A model generated the notes under the pieces. It was not told the origin of the DNA. It saw only the letters and a list, made by a program, of their open reading frames with translations, and searched no databases. The position numbers and the translations under genes are program-made. DNA of 64,000 nt from Ammoniphilus resinae (GTDB lineage Bacteria > Bacillota > Bacilli > Aneurinibacillales > RAOX-1), in the NCBI RefSeq assembly GCF_017873965.1, contig NZ_JAGGKT010000002.1:410312-474311 (forward strand), read 5' to 3'. Below are positions 17,627 through 25,204 of the stretch, one piece after another. Every line of letters starts with the position of its first letter. The first letter of the stretch is position 1.

Positions 17627-18427
17627 TTGTCGGAAACGAATACACGTGATGCAGGAACCATTGTTTTGGACCGATTTGAAAAAGTGGCTCAGTTGACTTT
17701 GTCACGGGCTAGTGCATTAAATGCAATGACATGGGAAATGTACCAACAATTAGAGGAACATTTAAAAAACCTTGCTGAAGATCCAAATGTTCGCGTTCTG
17801 GTCATTCGCGGGGAAGGTGAAAAGGCTTTAGCAGCTGGAACAGATATTAGCCAATTCAAGGGTTTTACAGGACAAGATGGCATTAACTACGAAAAGCGAA
17901 TCGACAAAATTATGGATTTGTTATTTAAATTCCCTAAGCCGACCATTGCAGCGGTACAAGGCTATGCCGTTGGCGGCGGGATGATGATCTCTGTGGGATG
18001 TGATTTGCGCTACGCAGCTCCAAAAGCACGATTCGGTGCACCGATGTCCCGCACGCTCGGTAATTGCCTTAGTATGACCAACTACCAGCGCCTTGTAAAG
18101 GAATTTGGAGCGATGCGTACCAAAGAAATGCTCTACACTGGCCGTTTAGTATCAGCCGAAGAGGCATCCAACATCGGATTCCTGACCGCTATTTACGAAG
18201 AAGAAGGCTTCTTTACCAAGGTTCTAGAGATTGCAGATAAGATTAGCCAGAATGCCCCACTTACCATCGGTGCAACAAAAGAAGCCCTGATCAGACTAGA
18301 CCAGCATGATGAGTCCCAGTTACCTGCATTCGGGGATATCATTGAAAAGGTATATGGAAGCCATGACTTCGCAGAAGGTGTTGCAGCATACGTAGAAAAG
18401 CGCCCTCCTGTATGGCGTGGAGAATAA
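17627..18427 (+). CDS. Enoyl-CoA hydratase/isomerase family protein
   Basis: 266 residues, crotonase fold. The two oxyanion-hole segments are visible as LAAGTDISQF and GYAVGGGMMISVGCDLRYA. The usual catalytic Glu positions of enoyl-CoA hydratase are not clearly conserved: the second segment continues ARFGAPMSRTLGNCLS. It could therefore be an isomerase, hydrolase or carnitinyl-CoA-type enzyme. The start is TTG 17627 with GGAGGG upstream. It is monocistronic. Confidence 0.8.
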   Translation: MSETNTRDAGTIVLDRFEKVAQLTLSRASALNAMTWEMYQQLEEHLKNLAEDPNVRVLVIRGEGEKALAAGTDISQFKGFTGQDGINYEKRIDKIMDLLFKFPKPTIAAVQGYAVGGGMMISVGCDLRYAAPKARFGAPMSRTLGNCLSMTNYQRLVKEFGAMRTKEMLYTGRLVSAEEASNIGFLTAIYEEEGFFTKVLEIADKISQNAPLTIGATKEALIRLDQHDESQLPAFGDIIEKVYGSHDFAEGVAAYVEKRPPVWRGE

Positions 18428-18433
18428 GTTAGG

Positions 18434-18466
18434 AAAAACCCGGTGCAGAAATTCACCGGGTTTTTG
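18434..18466 (+). terminator. Intrinsic terminator after the crotonase gene
   Basis: AAAAACCCGGTG and CACCGGGTTTTT form a perfect 12-bp stem with an 8-base loop and a T-tract. Confidence 0.9.
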
Positions 18467-18565
18467 CTTTCTTAATGATAACAGCAAAAATTTCTCGCTA
18501 TTTCCCATCACATCCCTGATGCAGCCTCTGCCTAAAGGAAAAGTCACGGTTTTGTCATCATTATT

Positions 18566-18609
18566 GGTGATGAACCTCACACGCATTGTTCCTCAATCCA
18601 GGCTATCAT
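18566..18609 (+). promoter_or_regulatory. CRP/FNR-type operator (18566-18581) with -10 box TATCAT (18604-18609)
   Basis: GGTGA-TGAACC-TCACA is one base from TGTGA-N6-TCACA. TATCAT, five of six matches to the -10 consensus, begins 31 bases from the dyad centre. It is a class II-type promoter for the gene at 18641. Confidence 0.6.
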
Positions 18610-18640
18610 TTAGATAATAAATTGAAACAGGTGATGGATC

Positions 18641-19150
18641 ATGAACAAAACAACAAGGAAATGGTTATGGATTGCCCTTTCTTCCCTGACCACCTTTTTT
18701 CTGATGAAAAATTCTTTTGAGTTTCCCTTCGAATTTTCATTTGATCTGCGGCAAGTCCCATTAATCCTTGGTTGTTTATATGTGGGATATCCCGCTGCAT
18801 TTCTTGGCGTCTTAAGTATTTTTGTTTTTCATTATTTTTTGTATTCAGATCTATTTTTAAATCCATTTGCAATCACTTTAATTTCTATCTTCGCTCCGTT
18901 TATTAGTCAATCTTTTCATGAGCTTTCTTTAGAAAAAAAAATGTATACGGCTACCAGTATTGCAATGGGTTCAGCATTTATCACCTTTTTAACTGCCGTA
19001 CCATTCACCTACCTTTTTAAAGAAATGGATACTGTCCTAGGATTTATTTTTGTTCAAGGCGCCACTACAAGTATTGGTTTAGTCATCATGGAGCTAATTC
19101 AATTTCATCGGGATGAATACAAAATAAAGGCTACGCATATAAAAGTCTAG
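18641..19150 (+). CDS. Stand-alone LytS-type 5TM membrane protein
   Basis: 169 residues with about five membrane helices. The segment DLRQVPLILGCLYVGYPAAFLG matches, in pattern, the 5TM receptor region at the N terminus of LytS-type sensor kinases (Asp-Arg followed by a Gly/Pro-rich helix pair), shown here as DLRQVPLI and YVGYPAAFLG. No kinase, GGDEF or other output domain follows, so it may sense or anchor through a partner. AGGTGATGG precedes the ATG. A CRP/FNR-type promoter drives it. Confidence 0.6.
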   Translation: MNKTTRKWLWIALSSLTTFFLMKNSFEFPFEFSFDLRQVPLILGCLYVGYPAAFLGVLSIFVFHYFLYSDLFLNPFAITLISIFAPFISQSFHELSLEKKMYTATSIAMGSAFITFLTAVPFTYLFKEMDTVLGFIFVQGATTSIGLVIMELIQFHRDEYKIKATHIKV

Positions 19151-19151
19151 C

Positions 19152-19190
19152 AAAAAAGAGGATGGATTTGATTTTTCCATCCTCTTTTTT
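19152..19190. terminator. Bidirectional intrinsic terminator
   Basis: A perfect 15-bp stem, AAAAAAGAGGATGGA with TCCATCCTCTTTTTT, lies between the LytS-type gene and the converging small-peptide gene. Confidence 0.9.
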
Positions 19191-19192
19191 AA

Positions 19193-19336
19193 TTAAACCC
19201 TTATTTTAAGGTCTTGTTCTAGCTCCGCTTGTTGTTCCGATTTATAAAATTCATTCATTCCAGAGAGTATTCCAACTGAAACTAGCGCTAAGATCAAGAT
19301 GGCCAAAACGACTACTGCAATACCATAATATAACAT
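19193..19336 (-). CDS. 47-residue single-pass membrane peptide
   Basis: Translating 19336 to 19193 gives a 47-residue peptide: short N terminus (MLYYG), one hydrophobic helix (AVVVLAILILALVSVGIL), then a charged tail rich in Glu, Gln and Lys. AAAGGAG lies 9 bases upstream of the ATG, and a CRP/FNR-type operator with a -10-like box sits further upstream. The form resembles small accessory subunits of membrane complexes such as respiratory oxidases, but I do not recognise a family. It ends at a shared terminator. Confidence 0.65.
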   Translation of the reverse strand: MLYYGIAVVVLAILILALVSVGILSGMNEFYKSEQQAELEQDLKIRV

Positions 19337-19373
19337 TGTACCAAACTCCTTTTATACAGTTTTAATAGTTATA

Positions 19374-19416
19374 ATGGTAATTAAATTAGTCAAAGTTGGC
19401 TGTGATGGGTATCACG
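19374..19416 (-). promoter_or_regulatory. CRP/FNR-type operator (19401-19416) with -10-like TACCAT (19374-19379)
   Basis: On the minus strand it reads CGTGA-TACCCA-TCACA, with a perfect GTGAT-N4-ATCAC core. TACCAT starts 30 bases from the dyad centre. It would drive the 47-residue peptide gene with a leader of about 30 bases. Confidence 0.6.
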
Positions 19417-19425
19417 ATATTTACG

Positions 19426-19803
19426 TTATTGGAACCTTTTTGGTTTTGTACATTTTCTCCTTGGTAAAGTGTTATTGAATGGGAGGTAATTTTGTTGATT
19501 TCGTCTTCTTGGATTCTTGTCTAGCCTCCGTTTAAGTAGTGTCAGGTAGATAAAATAGGACATGCAAAGGAACACGATGAAATAAGAAATAATGGTAATC
19601 ACCAAAAAAGATCCAAGTAGGTGGGTGTATTGGTTGACTTCGTAATAAAGGAAGGCGACAACATAAAGATAGACAATCGGTGAAAAAGCAGCAAGAATGG
19701 AGACCACAAGGAAATAAGGAGCATATGTTTTTAATTTTTCATAGCGAATTTGCTGCATGGGAAATTCGATAATAGATCTTTGTTCCGATATCCCTTTCAT
19801 CAT
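19426..19803 (-). CDS. Small membrane protein with basic C-terminal tail
   Basis: 125 residues with two strong membrane helices (about 28-52 and 63-88) and a very basic C-terminal tail (KRRLDKNPRRRNQQ, PRRKCTKPKR) that should be cytoplasmic and might bind nucleic acid or phospholipid. Two adjacent ATG codons follow GGGAGGGGG. I recognise no family. A perfect FNR-type palindrome lies upstream. Confidence 0.6.
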   Translation of the reverse strand: MMKGISEQRSIIEFPMQQIRYEKLKTYAPYFLVVSILAAFSPIVYLYVVAFLYYEVNQYTHLLGSFLVITIISYFIVFLCMSYFIYLTLLKRRLDKNPRRRNQQNYLPFNNTLPRRKCTKPKRFQ

Positions 19804-19839
19804 ATCCCCCTCCCTGACAAGAAGCTTATATACATCTTT

Positions 19840-19881
19840 ATATTAAGCGGATTTTGGTGATTTGTAATTGATTTAGATCAA
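19840..19881 (-). promoter_or_regulatory. FNR-type palindrome TTGAT-N4-ATCAA (19868-19881) with -10-like TAATAT (19840-19845)
   Basis: The palindrome is perfect and matches the classical FNR box. TAATAT begins 30 bases from the dyad centre toward the gene at 19803, again the class II geometry. Confidence 0.6.
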
Positions 19882-19885
19882 TCTT

Positions 19886-19921
19886 TGAAAAGAAAAAGAG
19901 GCTTTTTATCATAGCCTCTTC
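19886..19921 (-). terminator. Intrinsic terminator of the methyltransferase gene
   Basis: On the minus strand AAGAGGCT and AGCCTCTT form an 8-bp stem followed by TTTCTTTT. Confidence 0.75.
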
Positions 19922-19932
19922 CTTTAATACAT

Positions 19933-20589
19933 TTAAATTTTTGCAGAACTTAGCCAAACATATCGATTTAATGGAACGAAATCTACCACAAAGCCATTTT
20001 TTTCGTAGATCTCTTTAAGATCTGTAATCAATTCATAGTATTCGCTGTTTAAATCATACATTAAATTCATTTTCCCCTGCATTTCCACTCTTTTAAACAG
20101 AGCTTCTTTCGCCTCGGCATTCTCATAAGCCGTATCAGCAAAAACAATTCGTCCTCTGGGATTCAGAAAACTTTTCATTAAGGTGATTGCTTGTTCTTTT
20201 TCAGGCAGCGTTAAATGATGAAAAGCATAAGTACTGACAATCCCATCTACCCGCTCTTGCGCAGCAAGTGGAATATTCAAAAATGTGCCGTCGCGTAGGT
20301 CAAGCTGCAATCCTTTTTCCTCGACCTTTTTACGCATTTCTTCTGATGGCTCTACACCAATTACTTTATACCCCGCTTGAATCAATTTAGTAGACAGATT
20401 GCCAGTCCCTACACCAAATTCCAGAATCGTCGCAGGTGCTGCAGGAAGCCCGTCAATCACTTGTTGCAGAATGACCTCGTAATCTTCAAAAACCTCGTTA
20501 TATTCTCCGTGTTGATCATAGACAGTCTGATCGTACTCCTTTGCCCATTGATCAAACAATTCATTAAAGTTATGACTTTCCATTTCCAA
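19933..20589 (-). CDS. Class I SAM-dependent methyltransferase, YrrT-like
   Basis: 218 residues. Motif I is ILEFGVGTGNLS, followed by the acidic VIGVEPSEEMR; then IVSTYAFHHLT and GRIVFADT. The N terminus (FNELFDQWAKEYDQTV) and the overall pattern match Bacillus YrrT, a putative methyltransferase that in B. subtilis sits with the mtnN and cysteine-recycling genes. Here it stands alone, without those neighbours, so a role in methionine/SAM recycling is only suggested. GGAGG precedes the ATG. Confidence 0.78.
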   Translation of the reverse strand: MEMESHNFNELFDQWAKEYDQTVYDQHGEYNEVFEDYEVILQQVIDGLPAAPATILEFGVGTGNLSTKLIQAGYKVIGVEPSEEMRKKVEEKGLQLDLRDGTFLNIPLAAQERVDGIVSTYAFHHLTLPEKEQAITLMKSFLNPRGRIVFADTAYENAEAKEALFKRVEMQGKMNLMYDLNSEYYELITDLKEIYEKNGFVVDFVPLNRYVWLSSAKI

Positions 20590-20723
20590 TAAACCTCCTG
20601 ATTAATTCCATAGTATTCGGGTCGGTATTATATATTTTATAATATTTATTGGAATTTGGATAGATGGCTTTTGTAAAATCATTAACAACAGGCGCTCCTA
20701 TCCAATTGCTTATTTTAAAAGAC

Positions 20724-20752
20724 AAAAAAGGCGGCACGCTGCCGCCTTTTTT
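20724..20752 (-). terminator. Intrinsic terminator of the EamA gene
   Basis: AAAAAAGGCGGC and GCCGCCTTTTTT form a near-perfect stem with a short ACGCT loop. Confidence 0.88.
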
Positions 20753-21680
20753 AACTAGAATGGCTATTCCTTTCATTTATGATTAACTCTACGCTTTCCG
20801 TTTCTTTCAAGCGTTTTTGTCTAGTAGAAATCCAGATCCCCGCACTAATGAATAAGAAACCAACAATATGCTGGGTTAATAACGGCTCTCCAAGATAAAC
20901 GATAGAGCCAAAAACTGCTGTTATGGTAATCACATTTAAGAAAATAGAGGCGCCTCCTGCTCCCAACCGATGCAAACACATATTCCAACCGATAAATCCA
21001 AGCGCTGTCAAGACAGCCGAAGCCAAAAAGATTTTAAACCAGATGAACCCATTAAATGTCAAAACGGAACTCATATCCTGAGTTAACGGAATAATTGAAA
21101 GCAGCAACGCTCCCAATAAATACGTATACATATTTACTTGTACAACATGCATTGTATCAGCCAACTTGCGGAAGTAGATAAAACTGAAAGCTTGTGTGGC
21201 CATGGAAATCAGTAGCCATATATCACCTAAGGAAAATGAAAAGGTGGAAAAACCTTTGAAAACAATGGAAAAGATCCCTACAAATCCTAAGAAAATACCG
21301 ATATAATGGCCCTTACTTAATGGCTCTTTTAACAATAGTGCCGCAAAAAGGGTTGTCGTCAGCGGATTCAATCCTAAAATCAAAGCTCCATTCGCCGCTT
21401 GCGAAAGCTCCAATCCCAATGCTAACGTAATTTGATGAAGGAAGATTCCGAAAAAACTAGCGATAAACAGATACAACCATTGTTGTTTCCCTTTTGGAAC
21501 GGTAAACCCATAGCCGATCGATAATAAAACTAGAGTAATCGCGCAAAAAGCCATCCTAAGATAGGTCAAAACGAGCGGTTCCACCTGAAAAAGGAGCGAT
21601 TTGATTAAGACCATATTGTGTCCCATAGCAATCGTGACAAATGTTGCAAAAAGGTAAGCACTTCGTCTTGACTCTAACAA
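20751..21680 (-). CDS. EamA-family (DMT) transporter
   Basis: 309 residues with about ten membrane helices in two EamA repeats. The repeat hallmarks are visible as GANGALILGLNPLTTTLFAALLL-type pattern in repeat 1 (seen as NGALILGLNPL) and GGASIFLNVITITAVFG in repeat 2, each followed by an acidic loop (KEPLSKGH, GEPLLTQH). The family exports amino acids or other metabolites. The C-terminal tail is charged. It lies 50 bases downstream of an MFS gene on the same strand and may be co-transcribed with it. Confidence 0.82.
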   Translation of the reverse strand: MLESRRSAYLFATFVTIAMGHNMVLIKSLLFQVEPLVLTYLRMAFCAITLVLLSIGYGFTVPKGKQQWLYLFIASFFGIFLHQITLALGLELSQAANGALILGLNPLTTTLFAALLLKEPLSKGHYIGIFLGFVGIFSIVFKGFSTFSFSLGDIWLLISMATQAFSFIYFRKLADTMHVVQVNMYTYLLGALLLSIIPLTQDMSSVLTFNGFIWFKIFLASAVLTALGFIGWNMCLHRLGAGGASIFLNVITITAVFGSIVYLGEPLLTQHIVGFLFISAGIWISTRQKRLKETESVELIINERNSHSS

Positions 21681-21730
21681 CCTTATTTCCCCTCCACTTT
21701 GTGAAAAGATATTTATCTATGTGAAATATA

Positions 21731-22960
21731 TTAGCCTGCTTCTCTAACTTCTCTCTTCCTTCTAGCTAATCCTGCTACGTAGCCTCCACAAATAACGAGG
21801 GTCACTCCCGTAACAACAAACACGAACCCAATTCCGACAAAAGAACCGACCAGCCCACCAAGTAGCGGGCCAATCATCCCTCCTAACTGGTTTGCGCTGG
21901 TTGTTAGACCAAAGGCACGCCCTCGAAAATCAGGATCCGTATTTTCAACAACGATGGCATTGATTGACGGCAAGGCACCCGCGATAAATAGACCAAAGAT
22001 AAACTGGATGATGCTAAATTGCCATATATTTGTTGTAAAATATTGGGTCATATTGACCATCCCCGAGACCAATAATGATATGCTTAAAATGATAAAAAAC
22101 CCTTTCTGCTGGCCCTTTTTTCCCCAGTATGGGGCAGCCAGGATTCCCGCAATGCCAGTAAGGGAAAATACGATCCCTGAGGACAATACCGCCCCCTCCA
22201 GTTTTCCCTGAAGTTCGGCAACATAAAGGGTAATCAATGGTTGTAAGGCCATATTGACGACTTGAATCAAGAATAAAAAGATCAGCATCCGGAATATGAT
22301 TTTATTGTGCCAGGCCATTTTCATATCTTCCCAGACATGAGTGGGTTGATGATTTGACAAAGATTTTTCCTCAAAAACAAAAAGCCAAACAGTCAGGGTA
22401 GCGATTAATATAACCAATGAAGAAATCACAAACGACATCCGCATTCCGAACAGCTCAGCAAGGACCCCACCGAGTAATGGTCCAAGAATTGTTCCTGTTG
22501 CTCCAGAGGTTTGCATAATTCCTAGTCCCCACCCCATTTTATTCTCCGGGATAGTCGTTGCCACAATCGCCATCGATGCAGGAACAAAACCACTGGCAAA
22601 TCCTTGTAATAAACGAACAGCTAATAGTTCCCATGGGTTTCGCACTAGCGAAGTTAAAAGATAGACAACACCCAAGCTGATCCCTGCCCGAATGACCATC
22701 TTTCGTTTGCCAGACTTATCAGCTCGTGCTCCCCAGATCGGTGCCATGATTGCACCCACAAGAAAAGCAGAGGAAAAAATAACCCCGGTCCAAAGCTTGA
22801 CCGATTCCTTCGTGACCCCTATATCCAGAAGAAACAAAGGCAAAAAGGGGACGACCATGGTATAACTTGCACTCGATAATAAAACTCCAAACCACAAAAT
22901 CCATAAATTCTTCTTCCAAGATCCTGAGGTAGCTTCTCTCCTATTCATCCTTCGGCTCAC
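21731..22960 (-). CDS. MFS multidrug-efflux-type transporter
   Basis: 409 residues with about 12 membrane helices. The loop 2-3 motif is WGARADKSGKRKMV and the helix 5 motif C of drug/proton antiporters is visible in LGPLLGGVLAELFG, repeated in the second half as IGPLLGGLVGSFVG. It exports drugs or metabolites in exchange for protons, most like the DHA1 type. GAAAGTGAG upstream is a weak ribosome site. The EamA exporter follows 50 bases downstream. Confidence 0.82.
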   Translation of the reverse strand: MSRRMNRREATSGSWKKNLWILWFGVLLSSASYTMVVPFLPLFLLDIGVTKESVKLWTGVIFSSAFLVGAIMAPIWGARADKSGKRKMVIRAGISLGVVYLLTSLVRNPWELLAVRLLQGFASGFVPASMAIVATTIPENKMGWGLGIMQTSGATGTILGPLLGGVLAELFGMRMSFVISSLVILIATLTVWLFVFEEKSLSNHQPTHVWEDMKMAWHNKIIFRMLIFLFLIQVVNMALQPLITLYVAELQGKLEGAVLSSGIVFSLTGIAGILAAPYWGKKGQQKGFFIILSISLLVSGMVNMTQYFTTNIWQFSIIQFIFGLFIAGALPSINAIVVENTDPDFRGRAFGLTTSANQLGGMIGPLLGGLVGSFVGIGFVFVVTGVTLVICGGYVAGLARRKREVREAG

Positions 22961-23121
22961 TTTCTTTTTTATGAAACAATTTCCCTTTCACAAGATTTCC
23001 CCTTTTGTAATAAAAGTACTACCTATTGTATGATTTATCCTGCTTTACTATTTAACATTACTGTACTATGATTAAGGGAAAATTAAAAATAATTTTTTTA
23101 CCGGAGAGTGGGAGAACATTG

Positions 23122-23199
23122 TTGATTCGCGCAAAACTATCTCAGGACAATTCGGTAAGGGGCTATTCAATTAGATTAGTCTTACCGAGGGGTGATTAG
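23122..23199 (+). CDS. Possible 25-residue leader peptide
   Basis: TTG 23122, seven bases after GGAG, opens a 25-codon frame ending TAG at 23197-23199, four bases before the ATG of the next gene. The frame spans an 8-bp inverted repeat (TCGGTAAG 23152-23159, CTTACCGA 23181-23188) that could mask the downstream ribosome site. This is suggestive of translational coupling but may be chance. Confidence 0.25.
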   Translation: MIRAKLSQDNSVRGYSIRLVLPRGD

Positions 23200-23202
23200 A
23201 AC

Positions 23203-24153
23203 ATGAAAAAGACTTTCCAAATGGGTATGAAAGAGGGATTATTTACCACTTGGCAATTAGGGAAAATTATCTTTCCTATCTCAGTCCTAGTTGCTTTACT
23301 TCAGCATACGCCAGTAATGGGATGGATCACCGCGATCTTTTCCCCTATTATGAATTTGTTTGGCCTACCCGGAGATGCCGCAATTGTGCTTGCCCTTGGC
23401 AACCTAGTAAGTATCTACGCCGCAATTGGAGCGATTCTCACCTTAACCCTTACTGTAAAACAAGTGTTTATCCTTGCTGTGATGTTGAGTTTTTCTCACT
23501 CACTATTTGTGGAATCCGCAATTGCCGCGAAAATTGGTGTGAAAGCGTGGCACATGGTTGTTGTTCGGTTATCCTTAGGATTTGTTGTCGCTTGGATTAT
23601 TGATCTGCTCTGGCGTGGGGGACAAGAAATAGCGGAATATGGAATGATTCCTGTACAACAGCAGCTAGAAGGTTGGTTTTCTATCACTACACACGCCATT
23701 GAAAGCTCATTGATAGGCATCTTTCAGATCGCTATCATCGTCATTCCAATCATGATCGGCATTCAGTTTCTAAAGGACCTGCAGGTCCTTCCCATCTTAG
23801 CTAAAAAAATGACACCTTTCACCCGCATTCTTGGGGTGTCTGAAAAAACCGGTGTTCCTCTAATGGCAGGGTTAATCTTTGGAATAGCATTTGGTGCAGG
23901 AGTCATTATCCAAGCAGCAAAAGAGGAGCGACTCACCAAAAAAGATCTTTATCTTGTATCCATTTTCTTAGTGGCTTGTCACGCAGTAATCGAGGACACA
24001 CTTATTTTTATTCCCTTGGGGATTCCAGTTTTACCATTACTCCTTATTCGTCTTTTCACCGCCATCTTGGTTACTGCAGGAATTGCCTGGTTTTGGTCGC
24101 GCATTGATGCGGATCGCAGTACTAATAAAAAGCCTATACAGAGGCAAGCATGA
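23203..24153 (+). CDS. Nucleoside-recognition (Gate) domain membrane protein
   Basis: 316 residues with about eight membrane helices in two Gate-type repeats. Repeat cues are GDAAIVLALGNLVSIYAAIGAI-type and GVPLMAGLIFGIAFGAGVI (seen as LALGNLVSIYAAIGA and MAGLIFGIAFGAGV). Members resemble spore maturation protein SpmA/B and the YjiH/YvoD group, whose transport roles are poorly known. GAGGGG precedes the ATG, partly inside a potential hairpin. It is followed by a terminator. Confidence 0.75.
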   Translation: MKKTFQMGMKEGLFTTWQLGKIIFPISVLVALLQHTPVMGWITAIFSPIMNLFGLPGDAAIVLALGNLVSIYAAIGAILTLTLTVKQVFILAVMLSFSHSLFVESAIAAKIGVKAWHMVVVRLSLGFVVAWIIDLLWRGGQEIAEYGMIPVQQQLEGWFSITTHAIESSLIGIFQIAIIVIPIMIGIQFLKDLQVLPILAKKMTPFTRILGVSEKTGVPLMAGLIFGIAFGAGVIIQAAKEERLTKKDLYLVSIFLVACHAVIEDTLIFIPLGIPVLPLLLIRLFTAILVTAGIAWFWSRIDADRSTNKKPIQRQA

Positions 24154-24184
24154 GAAAAGGAGGGATGACTTATCCCTCCTTTTC
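24154..24184 (+). terminator. Intrinsic terminator after the Gate-domain gene
   Basis: AAAAGGAGGGA and TCCCTCCTTTT form an 11-bp stem with a 7-base loop and a T-tract. Confidence 0.85.
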
Positions 24185-24201
24185 TGTCATTTCGGCTAAA
24201 A

Positions 24202-24240
24202 CCTTGCTTAGCTGGAAAATAAACCGAGAGCTAAACAAGG
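24202..24240 (+). promoter_or_regulatory. Leader hairpin overlapping the ribosome site of the lipoprotein gene
   Basis: CCTTGCTTAGCT (24202-24213) pairs with AGCTAAACAAGG (24229-24240) at 11 of 12 positions. The 3' arm includes the first bases of the AAGGAGG ribosome site at 24237-24243, so folding would limit translation of the gene at 24251. Confidence 0.45.
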
Positions 24241-24250
24241 AGGATCAATC

Positions 24251-24613
24251 ATGTTTCGTTTGATTACTGTTTTCATAATTTGGATGGTCATAACAGGATG
24301 CAGTGCCTTTGGTTCTGATTCTTCCATTGGTTTGATCGGCGGTATCACTCCCGATAAGGTAGCAGAACTGATCAAAACCCCCGAGGTAAAACAAGCCATG
24401 GTCGATGTTATGTCCTCTCCCGAAATGCGGGAGCAAATGGTAGCGCTTTTATCAAGTCCGGAAATGAAACAGGTGGTTCTCGAAGCCATGCGCACACCGG
24501 AAATGCAGGAAACTATGAAAACAGTGATGAAAAGTCCAGAAATGCAAAAGATCTTTTTTGAAACAATAAAGTCCATCGATATACGTGATATCATTCAAGG
24601 GTTTAGAAAATAA
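24251..24613 (+). CDS. Lipoprotein with five 13-residue repeats (GerD-like in style)
   Basis: 120 residues. A signal peptide ends in the lipobox VITGC (Cys near residue 17), so the mature protein should be lipid-anchored outside the membrane. From about residue 43 to 108 there are five tandem 13-residue units beginning TPEV, SPEM, SPEM, TPEM and SPEM, each an amphipathic helix. Short helical lipoproteins of this kind in Bacillales include the spore germination protein GerD, but I cannot claim orthology. CAAGGAGG precedes the ATG within a potential hairpin. It converges on the UspA gene, with only two bases between the stops. Confidence 0.72.
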   Translation: MFRLITVFIIWMVITGCSAFGSDSSIGLIGGITPDKVAELIKTPEVKQAMVDVMSSPEMREQMVALLSSPEMKQVVLEAMRTPEMQETMKTVMKSPEMQKIFFETIKSIDIRDIIQGFRK

Positions 24614-24615
24614 CT

Positions 24616-25038
24616 TTACGGAACAATAGTTACTGGGCAATGAGCTTCATGGACAACACCATAACTAACACTTCCCAATATCTTCCCGAAAACAGGCCCT
24701 ACTCCACGAGATCCCATAACGATTCCTCGGACATTTTCTTTGCGCGCTTCCTCACAGATTTCAACTTTTGGAAGCCCTACTCGAATTTTCGTTCGATACG
24801 AAATGCCTGTCCCCTCTAGCAATTTTGCGACTGGATCAAGAATTTCGTTGGCAAGCTGCTGTTGATATTCTTCTACATCCTTTTTACTGAAAAAGATTTT
24901 TACGTTCACTGTTTCAATATTGGGTTGGACATTAAGAAGAATAATTTCATCACCCATCGCTTTAGCAATAGGTATTGCGTATTCTAATGCTCTTTTTGCA
25001 TGTTCTGAACCATCCACCGGAACCAACAGATTTGCCAT
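24616..25038 (-). CDS. Universal stress protein, UspA family
   Basis: 140 residues. The N terminus NLLVPVDGSEHAKRAL and the C-terminal ATP-binding motif G-x2-G-x9-G-S (MGSRGVGPVFGKILGSVS) identify the ATP-binding type of UspA protein. It ends with the typical CPVTIVP strand. Such proteins bind ATP and support survival in starvation, oxygen limitation or other stress. It is a single gene with GGGAGGG upstream. Confidence 0.88.
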   Translation of the reverse strand: MANLLVPVDGSEHAKRALEYAIPIAKAMGDEIILLNVQPNIETVNVKIFFSKKDVEEYQQQLANEILDPVAKLLEGTGISYRTKIRVGLPKVEICEEARKENVRGIVMGSRGVGPVFGKILGSVSYGVVHEAHCPVTIVP

Positions 25039-25204
25039 CTGCCTTCCCTCCCTATATATTGTTACTTCCTACTTGGATCATATCAGATTAATAGGTTATT
25101 CCATAGACTTTTTGCTAAAATCTCACGAAATGTACAAATAGATTTTATTCTTTTCCTTTTTCTCTCATGTTTTGTACAATATAGGGAGAATAGGAGGGAT
25201 AAAT

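Noticed and set aside
7650-19881. The palindromes as Rex operators
   Set aside because: Rex sites need TTGTGAA-N6-TTCACAA-like outer bases; these sites lack the outer A/T pairs, and the class II spacing fits an activator better than the repressor Rex.
20570-20776. 68-codon minus-strand open frame
   Set aside because: It runs through the intrinsic terminator of the EamA gene and into the ribosome site and start of the methyltransferase gene; no own ribosome site.
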